Assembly (NCBI GenBank): GCA_002479245.1
Contig: DLMG01000067.1
Coordinates: 1 to 23,538 of the forward strand
Length of the DNA stretch: 23,538 nucleotides
Direction of reading: 5' to 3'
Source: Verrucomicrobia subdivision 3 bacterium UBA7542
Lineage (GTDB): Bacteria > Verrucomicrobiota > Verrucomicrobiia > Limisphaerales > UBA11358
Made by a program: the position numbers and the translations under genes. Shown here piece by piece: positions 17,286-22,730 of the stretch. How positions within the stretch are numbered: position 1 is the stretch's first letter; each line of letters begins with the position of its first letter. The notes under the pieces were generated by a model that did not search any database, was not told the DNA's origin, and saw nothing but the letters and a program-made list of their open reading frames with translations.

Positions 17286-17322
17286 GCGTATAGCGGCATC
17301 GCCGCCACGCGGCTTTACGCCG
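17286..17322. repeat. Palindromic repeat family A, copy 4 (nested)
   Basis: GCGTATAGCGG...GGCTTTACGCCG inserted in a host repeat that reads TTCATCCG before it and GTGTCCATCCGTGGTTAAAA after it. The insertion point is equivalent to that of the copy at 8096-8134. Confidence 0.7.
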
Positions 17323-17345
17323 TGTCCATCCGTGGTTAAAAAACA

Positions 17346-17410
17346 CTTGATCCGATCCGCCTTTCTGATCAACCCGCTCGCGAAAGCTTTCGGAGTTGAT
17401 CCCGGCGTGC
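17346..17410 (+). repeat. GATC-rich repeat (family B), copy
   Basis: CACTTGATCCGATCCG, CTGATCAACCCGCTCGCG, AAAGCTTTCGGAGTTGATCC, GGCGTGCCC. Four GATC sites and the palindrome CGAAAGCTTTCG are present. It breaks off at GTGCCC, after which a different low-complexity sequence begins. Confidence 0.75.
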
Positions 17411-17428
17411 CCTTCTGTTCAGTTATTT

Positions 17429-17527
17429 CGAGGACGAGGACGAGAACGAGGACGAGGAGGATGATCACAGTGACGTTGGATGTTTCCCCTTTTGCTCATG
17501 TCACCTGTCACCTGTCACCTGTCACCT
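17429..17527. repeat. Low-complexity tracts
   Basis: Two simple tandem tracts: GAGGAC-type hexamers (17429-17463, with one GAGAAC unit) and four copies of GTCACCT (17500-17527). Neither resembles a CRISPR array, because there are no unique spacers. Confidence 0.75.
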
Positions 17528-17535
17528 TAAAATGG

Positions 17536-17580
17536 CTTGATCTGGATCGCTGATCTGATCAATTGATCCCGGCGTGCCGA
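17536..17580 (+). repeat. GATC-rich repeat (family B) fused to methyltransferase fragment
   Basis: CTTGATCTGGATCGCTGATC, TGATCAATTGATCCCGG, then GTGCCGAAGAAAGCC, which is the start of the methyltransferase fragment at 17574. Five GATC sites lie within about 35 bp. Confidence 0.75.
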
Positions 17581-18251
17581 AGAAAGCCAAACCAGCCAAA
17601 CGCCGAGCATTCTATAAATCTCCGCCGCCAAAACCGGCTTGGCCTCAGTCCCCGGTCCACAGTTCCGAGTCCAAAGCCCAAAGCCCAAAGAAAGTTCTGC
17701 GTCCCCCGACTGTGGACTCTGGACGGGCGACTTCGGACTTTTCTCATCCGCACTTGCTTGCCCCGTCGCATTTCACGTTGCGCGAGGATGGCAGTATCGG
17801 AACGCCGGCCTCCGGCACGGCGCGTTCCACTGCATCCGAACGTGCTTCCGGCATCTTGCCGGAAGATCCATCTTCCAAATCAGTCAGACCTGCCAGCGAG
17901 ACGCATGGCAGCACGTTGCCGCGCCTTGCCTTTTCCGACTCCGCGCGCGGCATCTGGCTTTATTGCGGCAACTGCCTCGAACTGCTCGACGCCATCGCGG
18001 CCAAATATCCCGACGGCCGGTTCGACGCCATCTTTGCCGACCCGCCTTATTTCCTGCCTGCCGGGCCGTAGCTTCTGAGCGAAGGCCGGTCCAATGGCGG
18101 TATCACCTGCCACGCGGGCAAAATGGTGAAGGTGGATAAAGGCGACTGGGACGTCTCGCGCGGACCGGAACTGAACCACGAATTCAACGTGGAATGGCTG
18201 CGACGCTGTCAGCGCGTGCTCAAGCCCAACGGCACCATTTGGCAAAACTGA
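17574..18251 (+). pseudogene. DNA methyltransferase N-terminal fragment, copy 2
   Basis: The frame from GTG 17574 encodes VPKKAKPAKRRAFYKSPPPK, then HPHLLAPSHFTLREDGSI, RGIWLYCGNCLELLDAI and YPDGRFDAIFADPPYFL. IFADPPYF is the catalytic motif IV of an N4/N6 DNA methyltransferase. A 33-nt insertion (18057-18089), bounded by GCCGGGCC and GGCCGG, adds 11 codons including TAG (18069-18071). The same frame then resumes with SNGGITCHAGKMVKVDKG, DWDVSRGPELNHEFNVEWL and CQRVLKPNGTIW. It ends abruptly after GTIW in a TTAACGCAGAGGCGCAGAG-type repeat. The SAM-binding and C-terminal parts are missing, so it is inactive. It shares an in-frame cassette of about 48 codons with the copy at 8477. Confidence 0.85.
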
Positions 18252-18252
18252 T

Positions 18253-18290
18253 TTAACGCAGAGGCGCAGAGGCGCAGAGTGCGCAAAGGG
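18253..18290. repeat. GCAGAG/CGCAAAG-type intergenic repeat
   Basis: TTAACGCAGAGGCGCAGAGG followed by CGCAGAGTGCGCAAAGG. The same AAAACTGATTTAACGCAGAG junction occurs at about 7746-7765 after the second GH5 gene. It truncates the methyltransferase remnant and abuts the 3' end of the restriction endonuclease gene. Confidence 0.7.
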
Positions 18291-18298
18291 AAAACAAG

Positions 18299-19606
18299 CT
18301 AACGGAGGGAGAACCGTTGTTGCCTTTCCTGAACTGCGCCAGTGGCAGTTTGCAGCCAGCGTAGCCATGCCAGCACTGTCGCCGCCCGGCGACCCGGCGT
18401 GGAATTGGCAATAGTTGAATTTCGCGCGATGAACTTTGCGATTTCCGTCCTACCGATGCCGCGATCACCCGCCTTGGCTGACAGTTCCAGCGCCGTCCGA
18501 ACCGGTGGAAACTGCGCCAGCAAACCCGCGAGCAATTGGCGGCGCTCATCTGCCGGACGATTCACATATTCACGGCCCAAGTCGGTAAGCTGATAGACGT
18601 GGCTGCGTTTGTCCTGTGACACCAAGCCAAGAAATTCTGCCGCCTGCCGGTAGTAGCTGCTCTGGCGCGGGTCAAACCGGTAATGCACCGCCAACTTGCT
18701 CGATGTGTTGATGCCTTGCTCAACCAGCAACGGAATTTCCGCAACGCGCCAGAATGAATCTGCCTGTGGCACGTCCCACAACCGTGCATCCGCCCGGCGT
18801 CGGACATGCGCACGCAGCAATTCCTCCACAGTCAAACGCTGCCGGACTGGCTCGACGAGGAAATTTTCGCTTCGCGTGAGCCGCAATGACTGGTATTGGG
18901 CGTCGTCTGCAAACTCGTATTCCCAAAACTTGTAGAGCCGTCGCCCGGAAATTTCCTCCGAGCAGAAAAACCACGGACGAATCTGCTTGGCTGGAATTTC
19001 AATACGCCACTTCCGATAAGGGTAGAACAGCTGCCGAATGATGAAGTCTGGCGGCTGGCCAACCTTTGCTTCGATCAACACGATGTCGTCCCGTCCCTCG
19101 CAACCGGAATCGACTTCTACTTGTACGCCAGCTTTGACATGAATTGGTCCAACTTTCCCAACAGAGAAATCAATGGTCGGCAGTCTCTTCCTGCCTCGAA
19201 TCGTTTGCCGCAAACCTGTAACACGAGCGAATTTCTCGAAGAGGCCGATATTGTAGCAATAGTCGAGATGTTGCATCTCACTGTCTCCGACGTTGAGAGT
19301 CACAAATTCGAAATCAAGCTGTGGTCGGAACACCGTCGGAGGCTCGGGCAGACGCTCAAGTTTGTGGAATCCATTTCCGCGCACGAGAACGTATTCACCA
19401 TTTTTGATTGGCAGAATGAAATACCCATGCCGCCGCAAAGCGGCAGGAACGTCTTTCGACGAATCCATCTTTGCCATCAAACGAAGTTCGTTGCCAGTGA
19501 CTGATTCAATGTCTGTTTTGGTTAACACCACCAAATCAGAAGAAATATCCACTCGTTCTTGCACGAGTTTTTCCCAAGCAGCTTCAAATGGCATGATCAT
19601 CGGCAT
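18299..19606 (-). CDS. Predicted type II restriction endonuclease (PD-(D/E)XK)
   Basis: A 435-residue protein, the probable restriction partner of the adjacent Dam-like methyltransferase. The start is set at ATG 19606: it lies 4 bp after the methyltransferase stop, and a GGAGGA inside that gene's last codons is correctly spaced before it. The N-terminal region (residues 1-100) includes KDVPAALRRHGYFILPIKNGEY and LVRGNGFHKLE. The catalytic core shows VQVEVDSGCEGRDDIVLIEAKVG, giving Asp166 and Glu179-x-Lys181 of a PD-(D/E)XK nuclease, followed by QLFYPYRKWR. The C-terminal 150 residues look like winged-helix DNA-binding modules (YRQAAEFLGLVS to VYQLTDLGREYV, and IGRTEIAKFIARN to AATVLAWLRWLQ). 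Its recognition sequence cannot be read; GATC is only a suggestion from the methyltransferase family. Nothing looks truncated. Confidence 0.85.
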   Translation of the reverse strand: MPMIMPFEAAWEKLVQERVDISSDLVVLTKTDIESVTGNELRLMAKMDSSKDVPAALRRHGYFILPIKNGEYVLVRGNGFHKLERLPEPPTVFRPQLDFEFVTLNVGDSEMQHLDYCYNIGLFEKFARVTGLRQTIRGRKRLPTIDFSVGKVGPIHVKAGVQVEVDSGCEGRDDIVLIEAKVGQPPDFIIRQLFYPYRKWRIEIPAKQIRPWFFCSEEISGRRLYKFWEYEFADDAQYQSLRLTRSENFLVEPVRQRLTVEELLRAHVRRRADARLWDVPQADSFWRVAEIPLLVEQGINTSSKLAVHYRFDPRQSSYYRQAAEFLGLVSQDKRSHVYQLTDLGREYVNRPADERRQLLAGLLAQFPPVRTALELSAKAGDRGIGRTEIAKFIARNSTIANSTPGRRAATVLAWLRWLQTATGAVQERQQRFSLR

Positions 19607-19610
19607 AGTT

Positions 19611-20678
19611 TCAATCTCCTCCAGCGAGAACAACGACCTCGTTGATTGCTCCGCGCTTTGAGCCGTCACAGTTAATTGCGCGGCGCGCTTTAACTGTGTA
19701 AACCTTAAAGCCACGATACAGCTTGCGGATGAATTCTGCGTCAGAGTTGGAAAGCATGAGCCGAACGCCACGCCTGCTGGCGTCAGCAAAAAGGGCTGCG
19801 AGTTCCTGCTGCTCACCCATTCCAAAATCTTCTTTCGTGTAGGAAGTGAAGCTCGCGGTTAGCGAAATCGGATGGTAAGGCGGGTCAACATAAACGAAGT
19901 CGCCACGCCGCGGTTCATTCAGCGTGTCACGGAAATCCTGCGTTGCTAGGTGAACGCCTTCCAATATCCAACTTGCCGCCAAAATGTTTTCCCGGTCGTA
20001 GAGGCCTGGATTCGTTTGCGAGCCAATGGGGACGTTGAATTCGCCACGGCCGTTGACGCGCCAGAGACCGTTGAAGCAGGTCTTGTTAAGGAAAATCATG
20101 CGGGCGGCACGTTCAACCACTTCGGCTTTGGGCAAATGATGCCAACTGCGGACGAGATAGTAGTAACGCTCGCGGTCGGCCCGGAATTCCGCGAGGTGTT
20201 CATCGAGCCGGCGCATCAATGGTTTAGGATGGTCACGAACGGCGATGTAAGTGTTGATGAGTTCGTCGTTGTTGTCGCGCAGGAAGGCGCGCATCTGTGG
20301 GAAACGGTGTTTGAGGTGAAAGAACACCGCGCCGCCGCCAATGAACGGCTCAAAATAACGCTCTACGCGGTCGGGCAGAAATTCGTCAAATTGTGCGAGA
20401 AGTTGCGACTTGCCGCCTACCCATTTGAGAAACGGCTGCGGTTCAACCCGACCCACCGGCGGAATTCCGGCGATGGCGAAATTGACCTGGTCGTCGCCTA
20501 AGCGCTTGCGTCGCGGTGACGTGGACTTAAGCGGGTGAACGATTTCGGAAAGGGACCAAATTGGATCGGGGATCTTACGGCGGATTTTGTAGCGTGCCTT
20601 TGGATCGGATCTCTGATCTGAGCGCGCTGCTTTGGCGGCCCTCGTTTCAGGACGTGTCCGCCGAGATTTGCCCGACAT
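19611..20678 (-). CDS. Dam-family N6-adenine DNA methyltransferase
   Basis: Transfers a methyl group from SAM to adenine in DNA and would protect host sites from the coupled endonuclease. D12-class (Dam-like) motifs are all present: PFLKWVGGKSQLL (83-94), EPFIGGGAVFF (SAM-binding motif I, 110-120), DNNDELINTY (135-144), FLNKTCFNGLWRVN, FNVPIGS and the catalytic DPPY at 265-268. The only in-frame ATG, GTG or TTG start before the core is ATG 20678. This leaves a basic N-terminal extension of about 80 residues that Dam proteins normally lack, part of it encoded by a GATC-rich repeat (20598-20624). Translation is coupled to the endonuclease: the stop lies 4 bp before its ATG. The gene is divergent from the XRE regulator, with an inverted repeat in between. 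GATC specificity is plausible but unproven. Confidence 0.9.
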   Translation of the reverse strand: MSGKSRRTRPETRAAKAARSDQRSDPKARYKIRRKIPDPIWSLSEIVHPLKSTSPRRKRLGDDQVNFAIAGIPPVGRVEPQPFLKWVGGKSQLLAQFDEFLPDRVERYFEPFIGGGAVFFHLKHRFPQMRAFLRDNNDELINTYIAVRDHPKPLMRRLDEHLAEFRADRERYYYLVRSWHHLPKAEVVERAARMIFLNKTCFNGLWRVNGRGEFNVPIGSQTNPGLYDRENILAASWILEGVHLATQDFRDTLNEPRRGDFVYVDPPYHPISLTASFTSYTKEDFGMGEQQELAALFADASRRGVRLMLSNSDAEFIRKLYRGFKVYTVKARRAINCDGSKRGAINEVVVLAGGD

Positions 20679-20713
20679 TCGACTGGATCGATCCAGATCG
20701 GCAAAACAGGATC
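20564..20713. repeat. Cluster of nine GATC sites
   Basis: Nine GATC tetramers in 150 bp, starting at 20564, 20571, 20603, 20608, 20615, 20686, 20690, 20696 and 20710. About 0.6 would be expected with equal base use. The cluster covers the 5' end of the methyltransferase gene and its promoter side. It includes a piece similar to the family B repeat (GGATCGGATCTCTGATCTGA) and the perfect palindrome CTGGATCGATCCAG (20683-20696). Confidence 0.85.
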
Positions 20714-20720
20714 AAGCACA

Positions 20721-20742
20721 AACATTCGATATGTCGAATGTT
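20721..20742. promoter_or_regulatory. Inverted-repeat operator between XRE and methyltransferase genes
   Basis: Perfect 9-nt arms AACATTCGA (20721-20729) and TCGAATGTT (20734-20742) with a TATG spacer. It lies 31 bp before the XRE start and about 42 bp before the methyltransferase start, where a controller protein of a restriction-modification system would bind. The ACATTCGA half-site recurs at 20675-20682, overlapping the methyltransferase start codon, and at 21023-21030, just after the XRE gene. Confidence 0.8.
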
Positions 20743-20773
20743 CGCCGCGTCCAAAATCGGGTTTGCTAGTTTA

Positions 20774-20995
20774 ATGGCTCATGCCGGCAACCATCGGGAG
20801 ATCGTGGGGAGGAACATCCGCGCCTACCGAACCGAAGCGGGTCTGACGCTGGAAAAATTGGCTGAAAAGGCGGAATTGAGTTGGCCTTACCTTTCTGAAA
20901 TCGAGCGCGGGCGTGAGAACATTTCACTCGATAAACTCGCCCAATTGGCGCAAGCACTGAATGTGACGTTGTCCAAACTTGTTGAGAACGCCTGA
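20774..20995 (+). CDS. XRE-family regulator, probable R-M controller protein
   Basis: A 73-residue single-domain helix-turn-helix protein from ATG 20774. The core EIVGRNIRAYRTEAGLTLEK, LAEKAELSWPYLSEIERGRE and NISLDKLAQLAQALNVTLS is a standard Cro/C1-type HTH with the ERG turn, ending in KLVENA. Its small size, its divergent position relative to the methyltransferase-endonuclease operon and the palindrome in the shared intergenic region fit a C-protein that times restriction after methylation. The open frame continues upstream to 20561, but that part overlaps the methyltransferase start and the operator, so the ATG at 20774 is preferred. Direct evidence of binding is not available from sequence. 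Confidence 0.85.
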   Translation: MAHAGNHREIVGRNIRAYRTEAGLTLEKLAEKAELSWPYLSEIERGRENISLDKLAQLAQALNVTLSKLVENA

Positions 20996-21044
20996 AAGTA
21001 AGTAAATTGGGGTCACATCTCGACATTCGACAAATTTGGCTGAT

Positions 21045-21146
21045 GGCAAACGGAACATCAGACCGAAGATACGCCAGCAGCTTCAGGAACTTCGCGACCG
21101 GAATTTACTTTTGCACATCGGGCGCGGCGTCTGGCGGCTGCCGTGA
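21045..21146 (+). pseudogene. DpnI/Dam-replacing endonuclease C-terminal remnant 1
   Basis: A reading frame with no start encodes RNIRPKIRQQLQELRDRN followed by LLLHIGRGVWRLP and a TGA at 21144. This is the end of the winged-helix domain of DpnI-type (Dam-replacing) restriction enzymes, and it parallels NVRPKIRQQLQILRDTG and LLIHVESGRWRLP in the remnant at 21462. Upstream, the frame quickly loses similarity and meets a stop at 21003. Only about 33 codons survive. It lies directly behind the XRE gene. Confidence 0.7.
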
Positions 21147-21168
21147 GGTTGAACCAGTTCTGGTGAGT

Positions 21169-21444
21169 TCATTGTGGATTCTCCTCGAGGCCGGTCAGCA
21201 ACGTTTCGAGTTCCTGCCGGCGCGGTTCCAGACTTTTCCGCACGGCAAACTGATTCAACCGGTAAATTCCCCAGTAAAGCAGGGTCACAAACAGTGCCAC
21301 CACCCCGGCAATCATTGCCGCAAAACCTGGATTCCGCGCGTGCAAGGCCGAATGGCCGATGAAAATTCCCACCGCCGCCGCAAACGGCAGCAAATACCAC
21401 CAAAAGACATTTCTCATAAAGGGGTCAGTCCTCACTTTTGACAT
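21169..21444 (-). CDS. Small two-helix membrane protein
   Basis: A 91-residue protein starting at ATG 21444, preceded by GGAGAAGG at suitable spacing. An alternative ATG is at 21417 (MRNVFWWYLLP). Two hydrophobic segments are evident: FWWYLLPFAAAVGIFIG and FAAMIAGVVALFVTLLYWGI. A basic then acidic cytoplasmic tail follows (RKSLEPRRQELETLLTGLEE). I do not recognise a named family; the tail looks like a short coiled coil. It sits between the two DpnI-type remnants, convergent with the first and divergent from the second, so it may belong to an older arrangement of the locus. Function is unknown. Confidence 0.7.
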   Translation of the reverse strand: MSKVRTDPFMRNVFWWYLLPFAAAVGIFIGHSALHARNPGFAAMIAGVVALFVTLLYWGIYRLNQFAVRKSLEPRRQELETLLTGLEENPQ

Positions 21445-21628
21445 TTTTCAGCCTTCTCCCCGGTTAGACGTGCTCAACGCCATCCGCGAAGACCGGACAC
21501 CAAATCTGCTCCTGATGCGCTACGCCCTGGCTACCTGGGAAGTTCGCGACCTGCTCCTGATTCCTTCGTTCATGTTTTCAGAGTCAGCCGTCATCAAGCG
21601 GAAGCCGCTGGCGGCGACCGCGCGCCGC

Positions 21629-21664
21629 GTCCACCCTCCGCAGTACTTGCTACGGAGGACGGGC
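21629..21664. repeat. Palindromic insert 1 in the DpnI-type remnant
   Basis: CCTCCG (21635-21640) and CGGAGG (21653-21658) form a stem. It separates the coding pieces ...ATARR and AGWVGCN, which are adjacent in intact relatives, and shifts the frame. Confidence 0.7.
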
Positions 21665-21684
21665 CGGCTGGGTGGGCTGCAATA

Positions 21685-21703
21685 CCCCGTAAAGAACACG
21701 GGG
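21685..21703. repeat. Palindromic insert 2 in the DpnI-type remnant
   Basis: CCCCGT (21685-21690) and ACGGGG (21698-21703) with a 7-nt loop. It follows AGWVGCN and introduces a stop in that frame. Confidence 0.7.
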
Positions 21704-21768
21704 CAGGTAGCCCATTGCACCGCATCGCGCCCGAAGCCCGCATCCCCATCGTCACGACAGTGGCAAAG

Positions 21769-21848
21769 TGTGGAACAGGCATCCTGCCTGTTTCTGTTTC
21801 CGAAACCGATGCCGCACGCGGAGAACACAGGCCGGAGGCCTGTGCCAC
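21769..21848. repeat. GTGILPV-type mobile palindromic element, in frame
   Basis: Two hairpins, ACAGGCATCCTGCCTGT and ACAGGCCGGAGGCCTGT, flanked by GTGTGGA and GCCACA. In the reading frame it encodes CGTGILPVSVSETDAARGEH and RPEACAT, inserted between TTVAK and TPPEEVR. The element is in frame and free of stop codons. Confidence 0.75.
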
Positions 21849-21966
21849 ATTGATCACCCCGCCGGAAGAAGTCCGCGCGCAGTTCCGTCGCGTCAAACCG
21901 CTCGGCCAAATCAAAGCCAAAGAACGCGGCTGGACACTCGACGTGTTGAACATCGTGCGACGGCTG

Positions 21967-22014
21967 TCCCTCACCCAGCCTGCCGGCCACCCTCTCCCAT
22001 CCGATGGGCGAGGG
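21967..22014. repeat. CTCACCC-type palindromic element, in frame
   Basis: Related in style to the CTCCCTCTCC...GGGAGGG palindromes at 4421 and 16029. It encodes SLTQPAGHPLPSDGRGT between NIVRRL and FTNDEVY, which join directly in relatives. It is the second in-frame insert in this remnant. Confidence 0.65.
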
Positions 22015-22177
22015 ACTTTCACCAACGACGAGGTTTATGCTCACGACCGTGAATTGGAGCGGCTTCATCCGGATAATCGAAATGTCCGGCCCAAAATCCG
22101 CCAACAACTCCAAATTCTCCGCGACACAGGGTTGTTGATTCATGTGGAAAGTGGCCGCTGGCGTTTGCCGTGAATTG

Positions 22178-22423
22178 CTAACTTAGTTCCCTGCCGGTGG
22201 CAACCTGGCCGGGCTGTAAAAAGGTTTTGATGAGTTCGCCTTCGCCGCAGACGGTCATGCCGGGAAATTTCTTGAACCATGGATCGTCCGGCACTTCGGG
22301 TTCGGTGCGGAGCCAATTCGCCAACAACCCAAGTTGATCGGCGGAAATGTTGCGGCGGCTGACACGGTCAAGCAAATGATCGAGGAGGTGTGGCGGAAGA
22401 TTGTGGCGCCGAATTTGCGGCAT
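22178..22423 (-). CDS. Small conserved-looking hypothetical protein
   Basis: An 81-residue protein starting ATG 22423. It begins with basic helical sequence (MPQIRRHNLPPHLLDHLLDR) and has a Leu-rich middle (SADQLGLLANWLRTEPEVP). It ends in a compact motif, WFKKFPGMTVCGEGELIKTF, followed by LQPGQVATGREL. The motif composition suggests a real folded protein, but I cannot name the family. Its start lies 2 nt after the stop of the 79-residue gene, so the two are almost certainly co-transcribed. Downstream it converges with the DpnI-type remnant. A toxin or growth-regulation role is possible from the paired organisation, but unsupported by a known motif. Confidence 0.75.
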   Translation of the reverse strand: MPQIRRHNLPPHLLDHLLDRVSRRNISADQLGLLANWLRTEPEVPDDPWFKKFPGMTVCGEGELIKTFLQPGQVATGRELS

Positions 22424-22425
22424 GG

Positions 22426-22635
22426 CTATTCGCCGTAAAAGCCACGGTGGATTTCCTCGCGCAATTTTTGGACTTCAGCGGGATTGTCAGAGTCCGCCAT
22501 TCGCTGGGCGAGTTCGGACAATTTTTCGCCGGATAATTGACGCTCTCGCGCCAGTTCCACGGCGAACCGGATGACGCGCGATTGTTCGGCGGGAGACAAC
22601 TGCTTGATTTCATCAATGACGGCGGTTGCGGTCAT
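22426..22635 (-). CDS. Small antitoxin-like helical protein
   Basis: A 69-residue protein from ATG 22635 (MTATAVIDEIKQLSPAEQSR), with an alternative ATG at 22665. It is almost all helical and charged: VIRFAVELARERQ, KLSELAQRMADSDNPAEVQK and LREEIHRGFYGE. The N-terminal pattern (TAVIDEIKQLSPAEQSRVI) is typical of many small antitoxin-like or putative regulatory proteins that precede a partner gene. Here the partner is the 81-residue gene that starts 2 nt after its stop. No Shine-Dalgarno is evident at either start. Assignment as an antitoxin is only a hypothesis from size, composition and gene order. Confidence 0.7.
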   Translation of the reverse strand: MTATAVIDEIKQLSPAEQSRVIRFAVELARERQLSGEKLSELAQRMADSDNPAEVQKLREEIHRGFYGE

Positions 22636-22730
22636 GTTCAAAAGATACTGGAAATTCCGCCTCATTCAAATGCATTTTTCAAACCCTTCCGCCTTCACCC
22701 CGTTTTGGCGCGACAAGGCGGGTTTTGGTT

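Larger units (their letters stand above)
21462..22173 (+). pseudogene. DpnI/Dam-replacing endonuclease remnant 2 with palindromic insertions
   Basis: Related to DpnI-type endonucleases, which in known cases cut methylated GATC. Frame pieces in order are LDVLNAIREDRTPNLLLMRY, TWEVRDLLLIPSFMF, IKRKPLAATARR, then (shifted) AGWVGCN, HRIAPEARIPIVTT, TPPEEVRAQFRRVKPLGQIK, RGWTLDVLNIVRRL, FTNDEVYAHDRELERLHPDN and NVRPKIRQQLQILRDTGLL, ending GRWRLP. The N-terminal half is missing. Between these pieces lie four non-homologous inserts: a CCTCCG/CGGAGG hairpin (21629-21664), a CCCCGT/ACGGGG hairpin (21685-21703), a GTGILPV-type element (21769-21848, in frame), and a CTCACCC/GGGCGAGGG element (21967-22014, in frame). 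Frameshifts and the missing N-terminus mean it is inactive. Confidence 0.85.

Noticed and set aside
17500..17527. GTCACCT tandem copies as a possible CRISPR start
   Set aside because: The units are contiguous heptamers with no spacers, and no cas genes are present.
17639..18139. Alternative frames of 166-171 codons across the methyltransferase fragment
   Set aside because: Only the frame from 17574 contains the methyltransferase motifs (DPPY and flanking sequence); the others are shadows.
22178..22635. Naming the two small genes as a specific toxin-antitoxin family
   Set aside because: No diagnostic motif of a named toxin family such as PIN, RelE or MazF is visible; only layout suggests it, so it was kept as a hypothesis.
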